DNA of 64,000 nucleotides, from positions 35,001 through 99,000 of the forward strand of contig LUCW03001630.1 in NCBI GenBank assembly GCA_001586965.3, written 5' to 3'. The translations under genes were made by a program, and so were the position numbers. Origin of the DNA: Sphaeroforma sirkka (taxonomy: Eukaryota > Opisthokonta > Ichthyosporea > Ichthyophonida). The notes under the pieces were generated by a model. It was not told the DNA's origin. It saw only the letters and a program-made list of their open reading frames with translations, and did not search any database. Positions 31,155 to 42,677 of the stretch are shown in pieces (positions within the stretch are counted from its first letter, which is position 1; each line of letters begins with the position of its first letter).

Positions 31155-32578
31155 ATGACGGTACCCGAAGCCAGACCATCGCCTACGGTGGGCAAGCAAG
31201 CCTGTGCCCAACTGTTGAAACGACTGCTTGGAACAATTCGGCATTTGACCGAGCTATGCAATAGGGTGGAGACAGCATGTGCCAAGACACCGGCACCCGG
31301 AGACGACGACACGGTGAAAATTTATTTGGAGTTGACTCGGCTGCAGTCTGAAGCCCAATACTCAATACAAACCTTGGATGGGATTTCCCGAGCCCCAAAA
31401 TGGATGGCGGATCAAGTAGGCCACTTGAATACGTTGTTGTATGTGAAGGAGGCAAAGGAAAAGAGTTGTCTTCTTAAAGAGCAATCCGTCAACTCCGTAA
31501 GTTGTTACTGACAGAGATTGACACATCTATGCCCCAGGACACGGTCTAGACAATAGTGGATGATGATTTTTCTGAGTCTGAGGTCGAATCAGTAAAGCCG
31601 CACACCTTGGCCTCTCAATATCCAACACAAGCAGAGTTGTCACTAACTAGCCAGCTATCTGATAGCGGGGCTATCAATATAAAGCGAATTAGCTCGGTGA
31701 AGCACAGGATTGGACGCACGAAGCCCATACCTCAAGTGTCTCCTTACGCGAATGTCCATGATACGCGCCGCGAACGATTGCCGAAGAACGCTCAAAATCG
31801 AGACCAGACAATTCCGACTCTTGATGAGATGCCGGCTAATGGTCCGGACTGGTATCAGGCATCAGACGATCATGTTCATGCTACTCGTAGAGCGCAGTTG
31901 TTGACAAACGCTCAAATTCGGGCACAAATATTTCCGACCCCTGATGAGATGCCGCCTAATGATCCGGATTGATATCAGGACTCAAAAACGTTAGTGAAAT
32001 CGCCTGGTAGAAATTTTTTGAACCCAGCGAACCTACACTTGGACATGGCTACCCCTCAAAATTTGTCGTCGTCGGCGAAGCGGTCCTTTGAGACATTTCG
32101 CAGAGTGATGAAATCTCCACGCCAGCAGCCTCACGGTCGAGCGGCAGCGAATTTATTTCGGGATAAATTACAACAGCATCGTCGTACGCAATCTCCCGAA
32201 GAAAGAAAGAAGAATTGTCAGGATAATACTAATATACCTATCAATACGCTGGCTTACCGTAAGCACTTGCCTGCTCACCACGATCGCTACCTAGCAGACC
32301 CGCAGGAGGTGAATCAATGTAAGACATCACCACCTACGGAGGCATGCATTAATGAATCTACCGCGGCAGAGATGAAAACGCAGGTATTCCTTCTCACCCA
32401 ACATATGATGCAAGCAGAAGCTGCGGGACGCACTGAAGACGCCCGTGCGTTGCAGGGTTTGATTCGTACAACTGGCGAGACGTTAAACACTTGCACAATA
32501 ACGGTCGACAAACGAACACCCAAGGAATGGCCACCTAATCCACAGGGCAGTTATTGTTTGGATAATCCGCAAAAATGA
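31155..32578 (+). pseudogene. Element A gag region
   Basis: Open frames at 31155-31511, 31556-31972 and 31994-32578 follow the LTR and a short leader. The N-terminal part is helical. The middle has two copies of a segment containing LPKNAQNRDQTIPTLDEMP and LLTNAQIRAQIFPTPDEMP. The C-terminal part is basic then helical. I see no zinc knuckle before the inserted repeat. A diverged relative lies after the right LTR. The region is broken. Confidence 0.7.
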
Positions 32579-32674
32579 CAGCTGCATGCGTTTGTTTTGG
32601 ATTGGCATAAGAATGCAAATTTTCACAAATTAGACCCGATTCATATGCAAATGGGCCTCCATAGATATAATATT

Positions 32675-34190
32675 ATTAGAAAACGTACCCGTAAATCTGT
32701 ATGTACATTTAGTGACTTTTCCATGTAGGGATAGTATTATTTATTTCAAAAAATGACAAGTATGTATATTACAATGTATGAACATATGGTATGGCTCTCA
32801 TAGTCGCTGTAGTGGTTCAGGAAAGATTAGCGTTTGCCGGGATTTTCGGGTTAGGTGAGAAGAGGTTTGCATTATGCTTTGCTTGGTAAGCCTTCTGGAG
32901 ACGATCCGCGGTAGATTGGAGGATGTCTGCGTTAGTGGAATTGACAAGTGGGATCAGTAGTGCATCCATGCTGCGGTCAGAATTTTTGGCGCTCGTTCAT
33001 GTGTGCAGCGGGCCTCCCGCTTGGTGCGGAGATAATGGATTAAAGCTGCTTTCGTAGCGTCGGGATGTTGTTGGGAGCGGGGGGGTCGATGTTTTCATCA
33101 AGCTGCCATTTCCATGTAAGTGCTGCATGTCGTTTTACCTGGGCGACAGCGTCGCTAGGAATACAAAGGCGGATGAAACTGGTGGAGCTTCCGCGGTGAT
33201 TTTGTTGAGATACCGATTTAGACGGAAGATACCAGAGAAAGTGGTGGCGATTGAGGACTGTTTGGGCATGCCAGTACTTTTCAAATACTGATTGGGATGG
33301 GGGCTTGTCGTTAGAAAAAATTGCTCGGAAGAAGAGCCATACCGGAGGTTTGTCATCCATTTCATGAAGAGTTTTGTCCGGCATCGGGCGGCCCACCACT
33401 TTCGTCAAAAGGTGTTCGGGTACTGGCGGCTGCGGTTGGGACTGAGAAGCTGGTAGGGTCGGGCGTTTTTTAGGGCTCGGTTTTGTAGGTTTGTCCACTT
33501 TTGAGCGGTAGCTGGGAGGCTCACTGCTGCTATTGGGCGCCTGTGACTGCGGTCTTTTTGCAGGCGGAGCAGGCGGGCTTGTGGAGCCAAATCGGAAAGT
33601 GTCGGGTGTGTCTTTATCTATAGGTGCACGGGTTTGGGACTTAAGGTCCCGGAGTTTGATTCAAGGTTGGGTACTTTTGCACAGAGGTTAATAAGCATTT
33701 GGTGTATGGTTGATTTCCATTGGTCATCAGTCAAAGCCTCCTTGGAGATGGGCCTATCATTGTTCGGGGTTGTTAGAGCCGGTCCCAAAATTTGATTGAG
33801 ATTGGACTGTAGAGTACTGACCTGGGCAGAGAGGTTTGTGATCGATTTTTGTATGTCCAATTTCCATTGGTCATTGGGTAAGGAGTCGTTGGGGACGAAC
33901 GTCTCAATTGGGGATTCGGCCTGGCCCGACATTTTTTTCGCGGATGTGGGACTGTGGGGCTGTGGGAGTGTGGGTCCCCAGACTCCCTACTGTATTTTAT
34001 TTTTTTGATTGGAAATCCAAATTTCAAGTCAACGTTTTGGTGGGGTCTGTGGGTTTTTTGAGAGTGGTATTCAGTTCTACACTGGTGACCTACTGATCAC
34101 CGAGATTTACGTTTCGGAGACGAAAATTTGAATCAAAGGTCCATCGTGAAAAATAAATATGGGGAAGTTGAAAAATAAATATGGGGAAGT
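32675..34190 (-). mobile_element. 1.5-kb repeat, copy 1, inserted in element A
   Basis: It is nearly identical to 58001-59533. In both, one end begins ATTAGAAAACGTACCCG and the other ends in tandem units of AAAAATAAATATGGGGAAG (two here, three in copy 2). It encodes on the minus strand the same coiled-coil/proline-rich protein as copy 2, here broken. The word CCTCCATAG occurs at 32656-32664 and 34203-34211, flanking the insertion, and is a candidate 9-base target duplication, although 10-12 unshared bases lie between it and the repeat at each side. Confidence 0.85.
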
Positions 34191-35000
34191 GAACCCTAAA
34201 ACCCTCCATAGGGCACCACAGAAAGAAGGCGCACCCAAGGCACTTTTGGATCGAACAAAAATTGCAGTTCGTGTCGTTCAAGGACGCCACTCCTTATATT
34301 GTACATACACACGAACAAGATCTGGAAGATAACGCATACAGAAATATATTGGCGTTGATGAAGTTAAACCCTTCGGTGTCACTCGAGACCAAACTTTCGA
34401 GATTTTGAACGCAAAGTCGATTTTATGGAAATGCGACAGTACGAGAATCCGTTACAAGTATACCGCAATCATGGTATGCTCAACCTAATTAATCAAGCTG
34501 CGGGGAGTGCATACTACCGTGACACTCTTCGCATGCACACTAACGGGCGAGAATATTCCGCGATACAAATGCGGACACCGTCGGGCAAACCTCTCCCGAC
34601 CATTACAAACCCCAGGGGGTTCCCGTTCACGCACACGGACACGTGTGGAGGCCAACACACGAGCTAATCCGCATGCGCCACTAGCATTGAACCCTAGGGC
34701 TCGTTGTAGGTCGTGTGAGCAGAATCTTCCTCCTGGCCCAGCACACGCACCACGTTGTCCTAAGGTACTGCGAGCACCGACTTCAACGAACACGGGTAGT
34801 CGTACACAACCTGAAGGTGCGCCACAGCACCGTACGTCGGCTGGAGGAACATCCGCGCGCATACAACAGGCGCAGGGTAATAATTTCTGCCCTCGCGTTA
34901 ATCTCGTGGCTGGAGATGATCATATGCCTGATCCGACGCCAGCTGAGGTAGGAGAGAGCGAGGTGATGCACATTCATAATTTGACGTTACGTTTGGTCAA

Positions 35001-38000
35001 ATGGCAACAAGAATATTTACAGTAAAAGATAAATTGTTTCCTAATGACAATCTTGTATATGTTACGTTACAAGTCAACGGACATGCGATGCGCACACTCA
35101 TTGATACGGGGGCAAACCGTTCCATTATCACTCAGGCATCCGCAACAAAGGCGCAACTGTCCATTACACCACCGGCTAAGGAGAGTTACATATACCTGGC
35201 GGATAAAGCTTTCCGCACTCCACGCCTAGGCAGGACACACGCCATAACGGTGCAGTATGGTACGAAGTCTGTTGCAGGTTGTACGTTTGAACTTATGAAT
35301 TTACCCGATAACATTGATGTAATTCTGGGAATGAATATTATGGGCGAGTTGGGCTTAGGTCTCACAGGACTATCTACACCATTTCCGGAAATCCATCGTA
35401 ATGTTATGGATGAACTACTCGAACCAATAGACATTCGCATGGCACCAGGCTTGTCCGAGCCTGAGGATATAGGGCAGCGACTACGGAAGTATTTAGATGC
35501 GAACGAGACTATTTTTGACGAAGCTAGATGTGCGCTACCAGGCAGTGATGTGTCCCTTCCCAAACCTCGAGATAAACTGTTGGGCCTTCGACGGCAAACA
35601 CGGAATTCTGTATCGGATAAGTACAAACCACACGTCACACAACAGGTACATAAATGGGAACATGAATTGGTAACCAAGTGCCGTACGTCGGCGTCAGTGG
35701 TCAACCTGCCGTTACTAGCAGTACCATCATTTACACCATCGGGGAAACTCGTTAAGGTTAGGGTGTGTTTGGGTTTGCGACAAATCAACGCCCTTATTCC
35801 GGGCGACCAGTTTACATTACCAAAGGTTAATGAGTTTATCAGTAATTTACGAGGCAAGCGATATTATACCACGCTAGATTTATCTGCGGCATATCACCGC
35901 CTCCCAGTCCACGAGGACTCACAACATATGCTCTCGTTTACTTGGTATAGTCACCAGTTGCAACAGTGGAGGAGGTCATCCGACGGCTTACCGAGAACAA
36001 CTTCAAACTTAACCAGAAGAAGTGTCACTTTGCAGTGCGTGAGGTGATGGTCCTGGGAAAGAAGGTTTCTGCGGAAGGCATTGATGTTGATCATGAGAAG
36101 CAACAACGATTGATCGACTAGCCAGTGCCACGACGTCAACGGGACATAGCATCTGAATTGGGGTTGGCGAACTTTCTACATGAACACTTACCTAGCTTTG
36201 CACATAAAGTGGCCCTACTGCGATCATTCTCAAAACTCAAGCCGAAAGAACCCATTGGGGATCGTTGGAAACCAGAACATCAACTGGCATGGGATCAGAT
36301 GAAGGAACGAATTGTATCTGCAGTTCGGTTGAACTTCCCGGTTGACGGGGTCCCACTAGAGTTAGAGACCGACGCCAGTGACTACGGTATTGGCGGGGCA
36401 TTGTTTCAGTTAATTGACAATCGCAAGCACTACTTGATGTTCTTTTCGAAGACTCTCAACAAGGCGCAACAGACATACGCAACACCGATGAAGGAACTGT
36501 TAGCACTTACATATGCATTGGTCCACTTCCATGATCACCTAATAGGCCAACGCTTTACGGTGCAAACGGTGCATAAGACGCTGGTATACATGAACACCCA
36601 GTTGAAACTGAATAGTATGCTGCAACGTTGGCATCATATTATTGCGCAATTTAACTTTGTGATAACACATGTCCCAGGAAAATTGAATAAACTATCAGAC
36701 ATGTGGAGCCGGGTTCATGAGGGCACGGCGGATATTAACTTTCCGGGCATCTTCTATACATCATGCTGGACGTTGTACCCTGATTTCTTTGATCAAGTTC
36801 AAACACACTTCGGACCGAACGATGTGGACGCGTTTGCATCCAGCCACAATGCTCAGTTACGTCAATACTGGTCTTACGATAAAAACGGAGGCGCGTTCAA
36901 GTACAATGCATGGATGAATCCCCCATGGCGCCTCATTCATAAGGTACTTCGTAAAGTATTGGCTGATAAGGCACCGGCAACAATATGTCTTCCATTGAAC
37001 ACACGCGCAACATGGTTCCCTCTGCTTCTATCGATGATGCAAGCAGATCCATTGCGAATTCCGCGCACAGCCCATACGTTCTTGAAGCATGGTGTACAGG
37101 CGGGTGGTAAGTACCCATGGGAACATACAGTAGTGGTACGTATCGGCCCTCCGTCGGGATATAAAGTGTCTCCATCGTTTTGGTGTAACTTGGGTCTCGA
37201 GGTACCTGTGTGTGAAGAAGCTAGTAATCGTTATCAAGAGACATGGGCACAACCGGCCATGACTAGACTTACTCGTCAGGTTGCGGAACAAGTACCTGAG
37301 ATTTGTGTGGGGGCGACGGTGATTAATCACCCTGGACATGAGGAGGTTAACCGTCGGGTGCAACTCACTTGGCAGTTTCATGAACAAGGACATGCTGCTC
37401 CAGCGGTTACGATACAACAGATGCGAGACGATGGACATAATTGGGACCAAATGATAATGGAAGAGGTCCGTAAACTATGTTGTACATGTTTAGGTAATGA
37501 CACTATGAAGAAGGGATTTCATCCTTTAATGAGTATTACGGCGCGTTATCCGTGGGACCATATTCAGATGGATCTCATTCCGATGGCAGTGACATCTACT
37601 AAAGGCAACAAGTTTATTTTACATGTCTTGGGATATGGCATCCGGATACTCCATTCTACGGGCGCTACCTGCAAAAGATGCGAAGACGGTGGTAACGGAA
37701 ATAGTATCGGTATTCGGTGAGCATGGCTTTCCCCGGGAAATTCAGAGTGATGAGGGGACTGAGTTTGTCAACAGCATTGTCAGGTCTATCACACGAGCAC
37801 TCGGGATCATATACAAGACATCCCAACCATACCGTCCTCAAACAGTGGGTGCAGCAGAGCGCAGACGTAAGGAGATTCACAAATGTGTACGCGCACTTTG
37901 TGTGGGCTGTCCGGAACTGTGTGATGAACGCTTACCTTTCACCATGCTTTATCAGACCTTCGGATATCACGTCGGCACAAGTCAGCACCATTCAGTGTCT

Positions 38001-38700
38001 ACTTTGGGCGCCGCCATGTTCCATTTGCCGACATGACTGATGACTTACCTGATCATATTCCGACCACGAATGATGCATGGCTTAAACGATTGGATGACCT
38101 GGAGAAGACGATTCTGCCGTAACTTCATCAGAAAACTATCAAATATACTGATGCTATGGCGGAGGCCACTGACCAGATGCGGAAGTTTGGTTTAATTGAG
38201 TTTAAGCCTGGAGATGTTGTCATGATACTCGCACAAGGCGCGACTACCAAAGCTATGAAGCCTCTGTCAGGTCCATACGTTGTTCACATTCGTGTAAATC
38301 AGAGTAATCATGTACGAGACAAGGATGGCAGTAAACCACCGGAACTTAGAGACCGTCCTGTTAATGTGGAGATTATTCGGCTAGTCCACCGAGCCACGGA
38401 GCCACCGCTCGATGAATCGCTATAGAGAGAAGGGGATCGACATTCCGACACATCATATCACACCGCCACAATGAGGCAACTCAGCAATCGGAGTAGCTGG
38501 TACGCTGGTTAGAGGGCTCTCCCACATGGGTGACGGCAGATGCGTTTGATGATCCGAACGTAGTGCCTGCATACCGTAAGCGGATTCAAACTCGTGAGAG
38601 TCGACGACAGCGACGGCTGGTACAAGGTTAAAGCGGCCTTGGTAGGTGGTATGTCTGGCCGGGGCTGCGTCCTTACTGCACGCATGGGTGACGAATGCAC
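35001..38700 (+). pseudogene. Element A Pol region with Dam-like domain and chromodomain
   Basis: Protease with LIDTGANRS at about 35100; reverse transcriptase (VRVCLGLRQINALIPGDQF, TLDLSAAYHRLPVHEDS) at 35700-35950; RNase H (LETDASDYGIGGALFQLID) at 36360-36700; then a domain at 36740-37220 with VDAFASSHNAQLRQYW, WMNPPW and ATICLPLNTRATWF. An HHCC-type integrase head at 37370-37520, integrase core (PWDHIQMDLIP, QSDEGTEFVNSIV, YRPQTVGAAER) to 38030, and a chromodomain-like tail at 38420-38640 follow. The region is broken, by several breaks. Pol order with integrase last identifies Ty3/gypsy. Confidence 0.88.
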
Positions 38701-38739
38701 GAGTATACCTATACTCAACCGATAATATTGACAAAGTAA

Positions 38740-40063
38740 ACTGGTATAGACATATATACGATAGCAGCTTACTTGACGTTGCCGTGATCTGACATATTAT
38801 CTATCAATTAACCAGGTACTACATCAAAATACAAATTATAAACAGACAATTAATATTAAAACATCATAATCATTGCCTATTCCTTGGCTTAATACCCTTA
38901 TAATTAGGATGTGACGTCATAAGGCGTCTCACATGCCATGCCTACCACATAACATGAGTTATGATACGATATAGAATACACGAGCCAAAAATAACATAAT
39001 GGATGAATATACACCACTAAAGCACGTACTATTAGTGGATCATAACACAAAATCATCATACAAACGATTGCCATCGAATTTAGAAATCTAACATATTATC
39101 GATGGTATTATATACACATAACAATCAGTAGAACAACCATTGATAGTTTATTGCAAGAAACATACATACACATCAACATTACACTATCACTTAGCTTACA
39201 CAAACACATAAAACAAAATAAAGTAACAAAGGAGAACAGAAAAGAACAATAGCACTAATACCATTATAAATATTAACCGAGCTAATGTAAATCACAAAAC
39301 AGTACAGTAATATATATATCACTTTCATGTAAGCACGGAAAAACAACAAAGATATCAACACCTGCACTCGACGATACCTCGAGCGCTTATACAATTATTA
39401 GTCCGCAACATATATAAACGTTATACCGTTTAAACGTTACTCCAACAAAAGACAATCATAGTCGAATACGTGTGGTATGCCCAATTTAGGCACACACATT
39501 GAGACTATAGTATCACTCGCCTATTACACATAGGACGTTATAAATAGTAACGAATTACGAGAATTTACATCAAGAATTGTAATTTTTCATTTATTTATTT
39601 AATGTTAACGAAAGTCGTAAATTATTGAGTATAATTTTGATCCCAGACAACAGTAGGGTGGAATAACGACACTATAAATTTACTAATGTTGTTATTTGTA
39701 ATTATTCAGTTATTTATTTATTTTCTATAAAATAATATATATATATATATATATATATATTCATAGTAACAATAATAACGATAGGAAGATATGAAAACAA
39801 CACTAGGTAGATTTACGACTGTTATTTGTTTCAATTTTTTCGATACAAAACCGGTACTTGTTGTCTGTTTATAGTTGACTGAGTGATATTGTTCGCACAA
39901 GTTAATTACGACAATATGTAATAATTGCTCAATAATAATTCTAACGATGCAATAACCCCACTGTGCGTGCAGGATATTACAGTTATATTTTTATTACATA
40001 ATTATCACAGAATTGTGGAGTAAATAACTATTGGAATAATACCAGCACTCAACTTGGCGGGGC
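38740..40063. other. AT-rich non-coding 3' region of element A
   Basis: About 1.3 kb between the chromodomain and the right LTR has no coding signal. It holds a (TA)n run at 39736-39760 and a purine-rich GGCGGGG just before the LTR that could be the polypurine tract. Confidence 0.55.
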
Positions 40064-40574
40064 TGTGGACAAAGTACTGCAGACAGGGACTTAGGACCGG
40101 TCCAGAGGACCGGACCTAAGAGGATTTGTTGAGGCTCAGACCTAGGAGGATCTACTATGGCCGACCAAAGGCTCAGACCTAGGAGGATCTACTATGGCCG
40201 ACCAAAGGCTCAGACCTAGGAGGATCTACTATGGCCGACCAAAGGCTCAGACCTAAGAGCAGTAGACCCAGAGGCTCAGACCTAAGAGGAATTTATTGAT
40301 GATCGGGCCGAGGACCGGGTTAGATAGTAAAATATAGTTTAGAGGAATAGAATGATGACTCACCGAGTGTCATCATTAATTAGTAACTAAGAGACCGGAA
40401 TTTTAGATATGGAGATTTTTCACAATCTGCCGTTGTTAGAGAAAATCTCGTCCTACACAAAGACGTGATTAATAAATACAGCAGACGCGCCATTCATATC
40501 GGCACTTCTGACTGAGTTCACTTATTTCAGACTTAACACTCTTTATCAAGTGTCACTTGGTTTTGGCCAAACTG
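40064..40574 (+). repeat. 3' LTR of element A (or shared LTR of a tandem array)
   Basis: It matches 30601-31083, with the GAGGCTCAGACCTAGGAGGA-type unit expanded to three copies. It is followed by leader and gag-like sequence, as a 5' LTR would be, so it may serve two internal regions. Confidence 0.82.
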
Positions 40575-40639
40575 CTGTATTTACTACATTAAGCTCCTCA
40601 CAGGGTAAGCTAACTAAAACTGAATAGGTATGTAATTTT

Positions 40640-41010
40640 GTTACACGATGAATGAAGTTACTGTGTTAGCAAGAAAACCTGTGTTTGGTTATTGAAACGA
40701 TTGCTTGGAATTCATCGGCAATCGCCATTGCGTAATGATGAGGTGACGATATACCTTTCCTCTGATTTGATACCGGATGAAAAACCAATGCAGAGGTCTA
40801 TACCAAGACTCTTTTGGCATTTGAGACTCAACAATCGATATCTATGATGGATAAGGCCGTACAACATATGGAAGGGGTTGTCAAGCAGAGCAACAACTTA
40901 GGGCTGCTGACACATGTGCAAAAAGCTAAGAAGATAATTTTTCTAATTGGGCTACTACCTGGAAAAAAAAAATGGAATTTTTCTTAGAGTGGGTTGATTC
41001 GTCTATAAGC
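40640..41010 (+). pseudogene. Decayed gag fossil after the LTR
   Basis: The region just right of the LTR aligns in sense with the start of element A gag (for example the stretch around TTGAAACGATTGCTTGGAAT), but is heavily eroded. It represents a second, older internal region of the same family. Confidence 0.55.
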
Positions 41011-41266
41011 GATGGTCTAGTCTAGACGGATGCGGACCATACGATTGATAGAGGCTTACGAAATATTTTTAAGGTGCCGACCAAAATCTACCAGTTCCGA
41101 ACTTGCCACCTGTATGTAGGGGACAGCTCCATACTAACTAACCGTCAGGAACTAAGCCAACCATCACTGTATAGGAGCTCGTGGACATGATACATCCTGT
41201 TAAAATATATGCTGGTGTGCACAGACTTCAAGTGTTGTGTTGCCTTTGAACTTCATAACGTTCAAT

Positions 41267-41545
41267 CTAGTAGAGTGGAATCTCTGAATCTTTGACCCTG
41301 TTAAAGAAGATCTCAGAAGAGGTCCACTTGGTTGTTCCAATGAGACCTATACGACATATTATAGTATGTATCCAGGGCGACTTCTGGACCGCTTGGATAC
41401 CCTGATATAGGAAAGTATCTACTTCCCTATCTAAATATATTGGCTCGCATTGTATCATACTTATTATTTTATTGAGCCATGGATCTTCACTCCGTAATGG
41501 GCAATACAACGTGATGGTATCTTTGTGTATATGAACATAATTCAA
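41267..41545 (-). pseudogene. Fossil of the Dam-like domain of a gypsy Pol
   Basis: The translation carries PLRSEDPWLNKIISMIQCEP, then a segment like PWIHTIICRIG, matching the second half of the Dam-like domain of elements A and B (CLPxxxRAxWF, PWxHTVVxRIGPP). It lies just outside element B's left LTR and is broken. Confidence 0.6.
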
Positions 41546-41706
41546 TAATTGGGCAATTAACTGCCATGGTGGATTAGCCTACGCATTATGTTTGGGAAGG
41601 TCTAGTTGAAAGGCGTCTCCTAAAGGATGATTTAAAGTCCTGTAATTGTTTAGTTATGCATTATGATGTGCAGCAAACATGTCAATTGTATGCGGCCCAA
41701 ATATCT

Positions 41707-41954
41707 TGTAGTAAGTATACGCGAGATAACTGTATCTCAACGTTCTCCCTCCTCAGGGAGGGGGACGTTGTTCATTTATTAGTAATTATAAACAGTAATC
41801 CTAAAATGACTGACTCTTAAATGAGTCATTAGTCATGTGCTGTAAAACCAGCAAAACCCTAAAACCCAGTTTATCAGATTATTCTGATAAACTGTAAAAC
41901 TTGTAATAAACCTAAAATAATCAAATAAATATAAGTACTTGTATTCTGACCACA
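41707..41954 (-). repeat. 3' LTR of element B
   Basis: This copy of the 248-base LTR has TG...CA ends and matches 48596-48843 at all but about two positions. It includes a short hairpin-like word CTCCCTCCTCAGGGAGGGGG. Confidence 0.93.
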
Positions 41955-42033
41955 ACCCCCCCCAAACTGAAGCACTGAACAAAGCAGTGTGCCAGTTTCA
42001 GAGATGATAAGAATAGCATAGTACCTTATGTGC

Positions 42034-42190
42034 TGGCATTATCCTCGAGAGCTAGAGCATTGTGCTGGCATTTATCCTCGAGAGCTAGAGCATTGTGCTG
42101 GCATTTATCCTCGAGAGCTAGAGCATTGTGCTGGCATTTATCCTCAGAGAGCTAGAGCATTGTGCTGGCATTTTACCTCAGAGAGCTAGA
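42034..42190. repeat. Minisatellite with CTCGAGAGCTAGAG unit
   Basis: Five copies of a unit of about 32-34 bases (GTGCTGGCATTTATCCTCGA followed by GAGCTAGAGCATT) stand in the 3' non-coding region of element B. The core is close to palindromic. Confidence 0.9.
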
Positions 42191-42419
42191 GGACCCGATG
42201 TGTACGTCTCGAGCGACCCGTCGTGTTTGAATTCTTGAAGCTACTGTTCATCTGTGTCAGCATATAGGAGTTTGGCAAGTACAATATAGGACTGTATTTG
42301 TGTCGGAGAAAAACTGCCAGTGGCAGAAACCGTGCAAACCATTAACCCGCTGTTTCAAAACAATGCCCAAGGAGTTGTTTGATTGATTTCGCTGTGTTAT
42401 ACTCCGAAGCAAGAGTGGC

Positions 42420-42640
42420 TCATTTAACCTCGCGAGCTTGAGCCACTGACGATTTTCCTCGCGAGCTCGAGTGCTAACCGTTTATTCTCGCGAGCTCGAG
42501 TGGCTGGTTTATACTCGGGAGCTAGAGTTGCTGGTTTATACTCGGGAGCTAGAGTCGCTGCTTTTTTATACTCAAGAGCTCGAGTGGCTGGTTTATACTC
42601 GGGAGCTAGAGTTGCTGGTTTATGCTCCAGAGCTTGAGCT
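42420..42640. repeat. Second minisatellite with CTCGNGAGCTNGAG core
   Basis: About seven units of roughly 28-31 bases, each containing a CTCG(C/G)GAGCT(C/A)GAG-like core plus GGCTGGTTTATA. It shares the core with the minisatellite 230 bases to the left but has different spacers. The long open frame across it is a repeat artefact. Confidence 0.88.
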
Positions 42641-42677
42641 CGATATCCGAGAACAAAGTTATATTGAAGATAAAGTA

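Larger units (their letters stand above)
30601..40574 (+). mobile_element. Element A: Ty3/gypsy chromodomain LTR retroelement
   Basis: The element spans about 10 kb: 5' LTR, gag region, Pol region in the order protease, reverse transcriptase, RNase H, Dam-like domain, integrase and chromodomain, then about 1.3 kb of AT-rich non-coding DNA and an LTR. The LTRs are about 95% alike by eye, so it is clearly older than element B. A 1.5-kb unrelated repeat is inserted between gag and pol. The element is broken, by several breaks. Just after its right LTR, diverged gag-like sequence follows in the same direction, suggesting a tandem LTR-internal-LTR-internal array. Confidence 0.88.

Noticed and set aside
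35186-35857. 223-codon minus frame within element A
   Set aside because: It is antisense to the reverse transcriptase coding region; no independent motif.
42034-42640. Possible CRISPR-like array
   Set aside because: The units are tandem with no unique spacers, the core varies, and the setting is a eukaryotic retroelement; this is a minisatellite.
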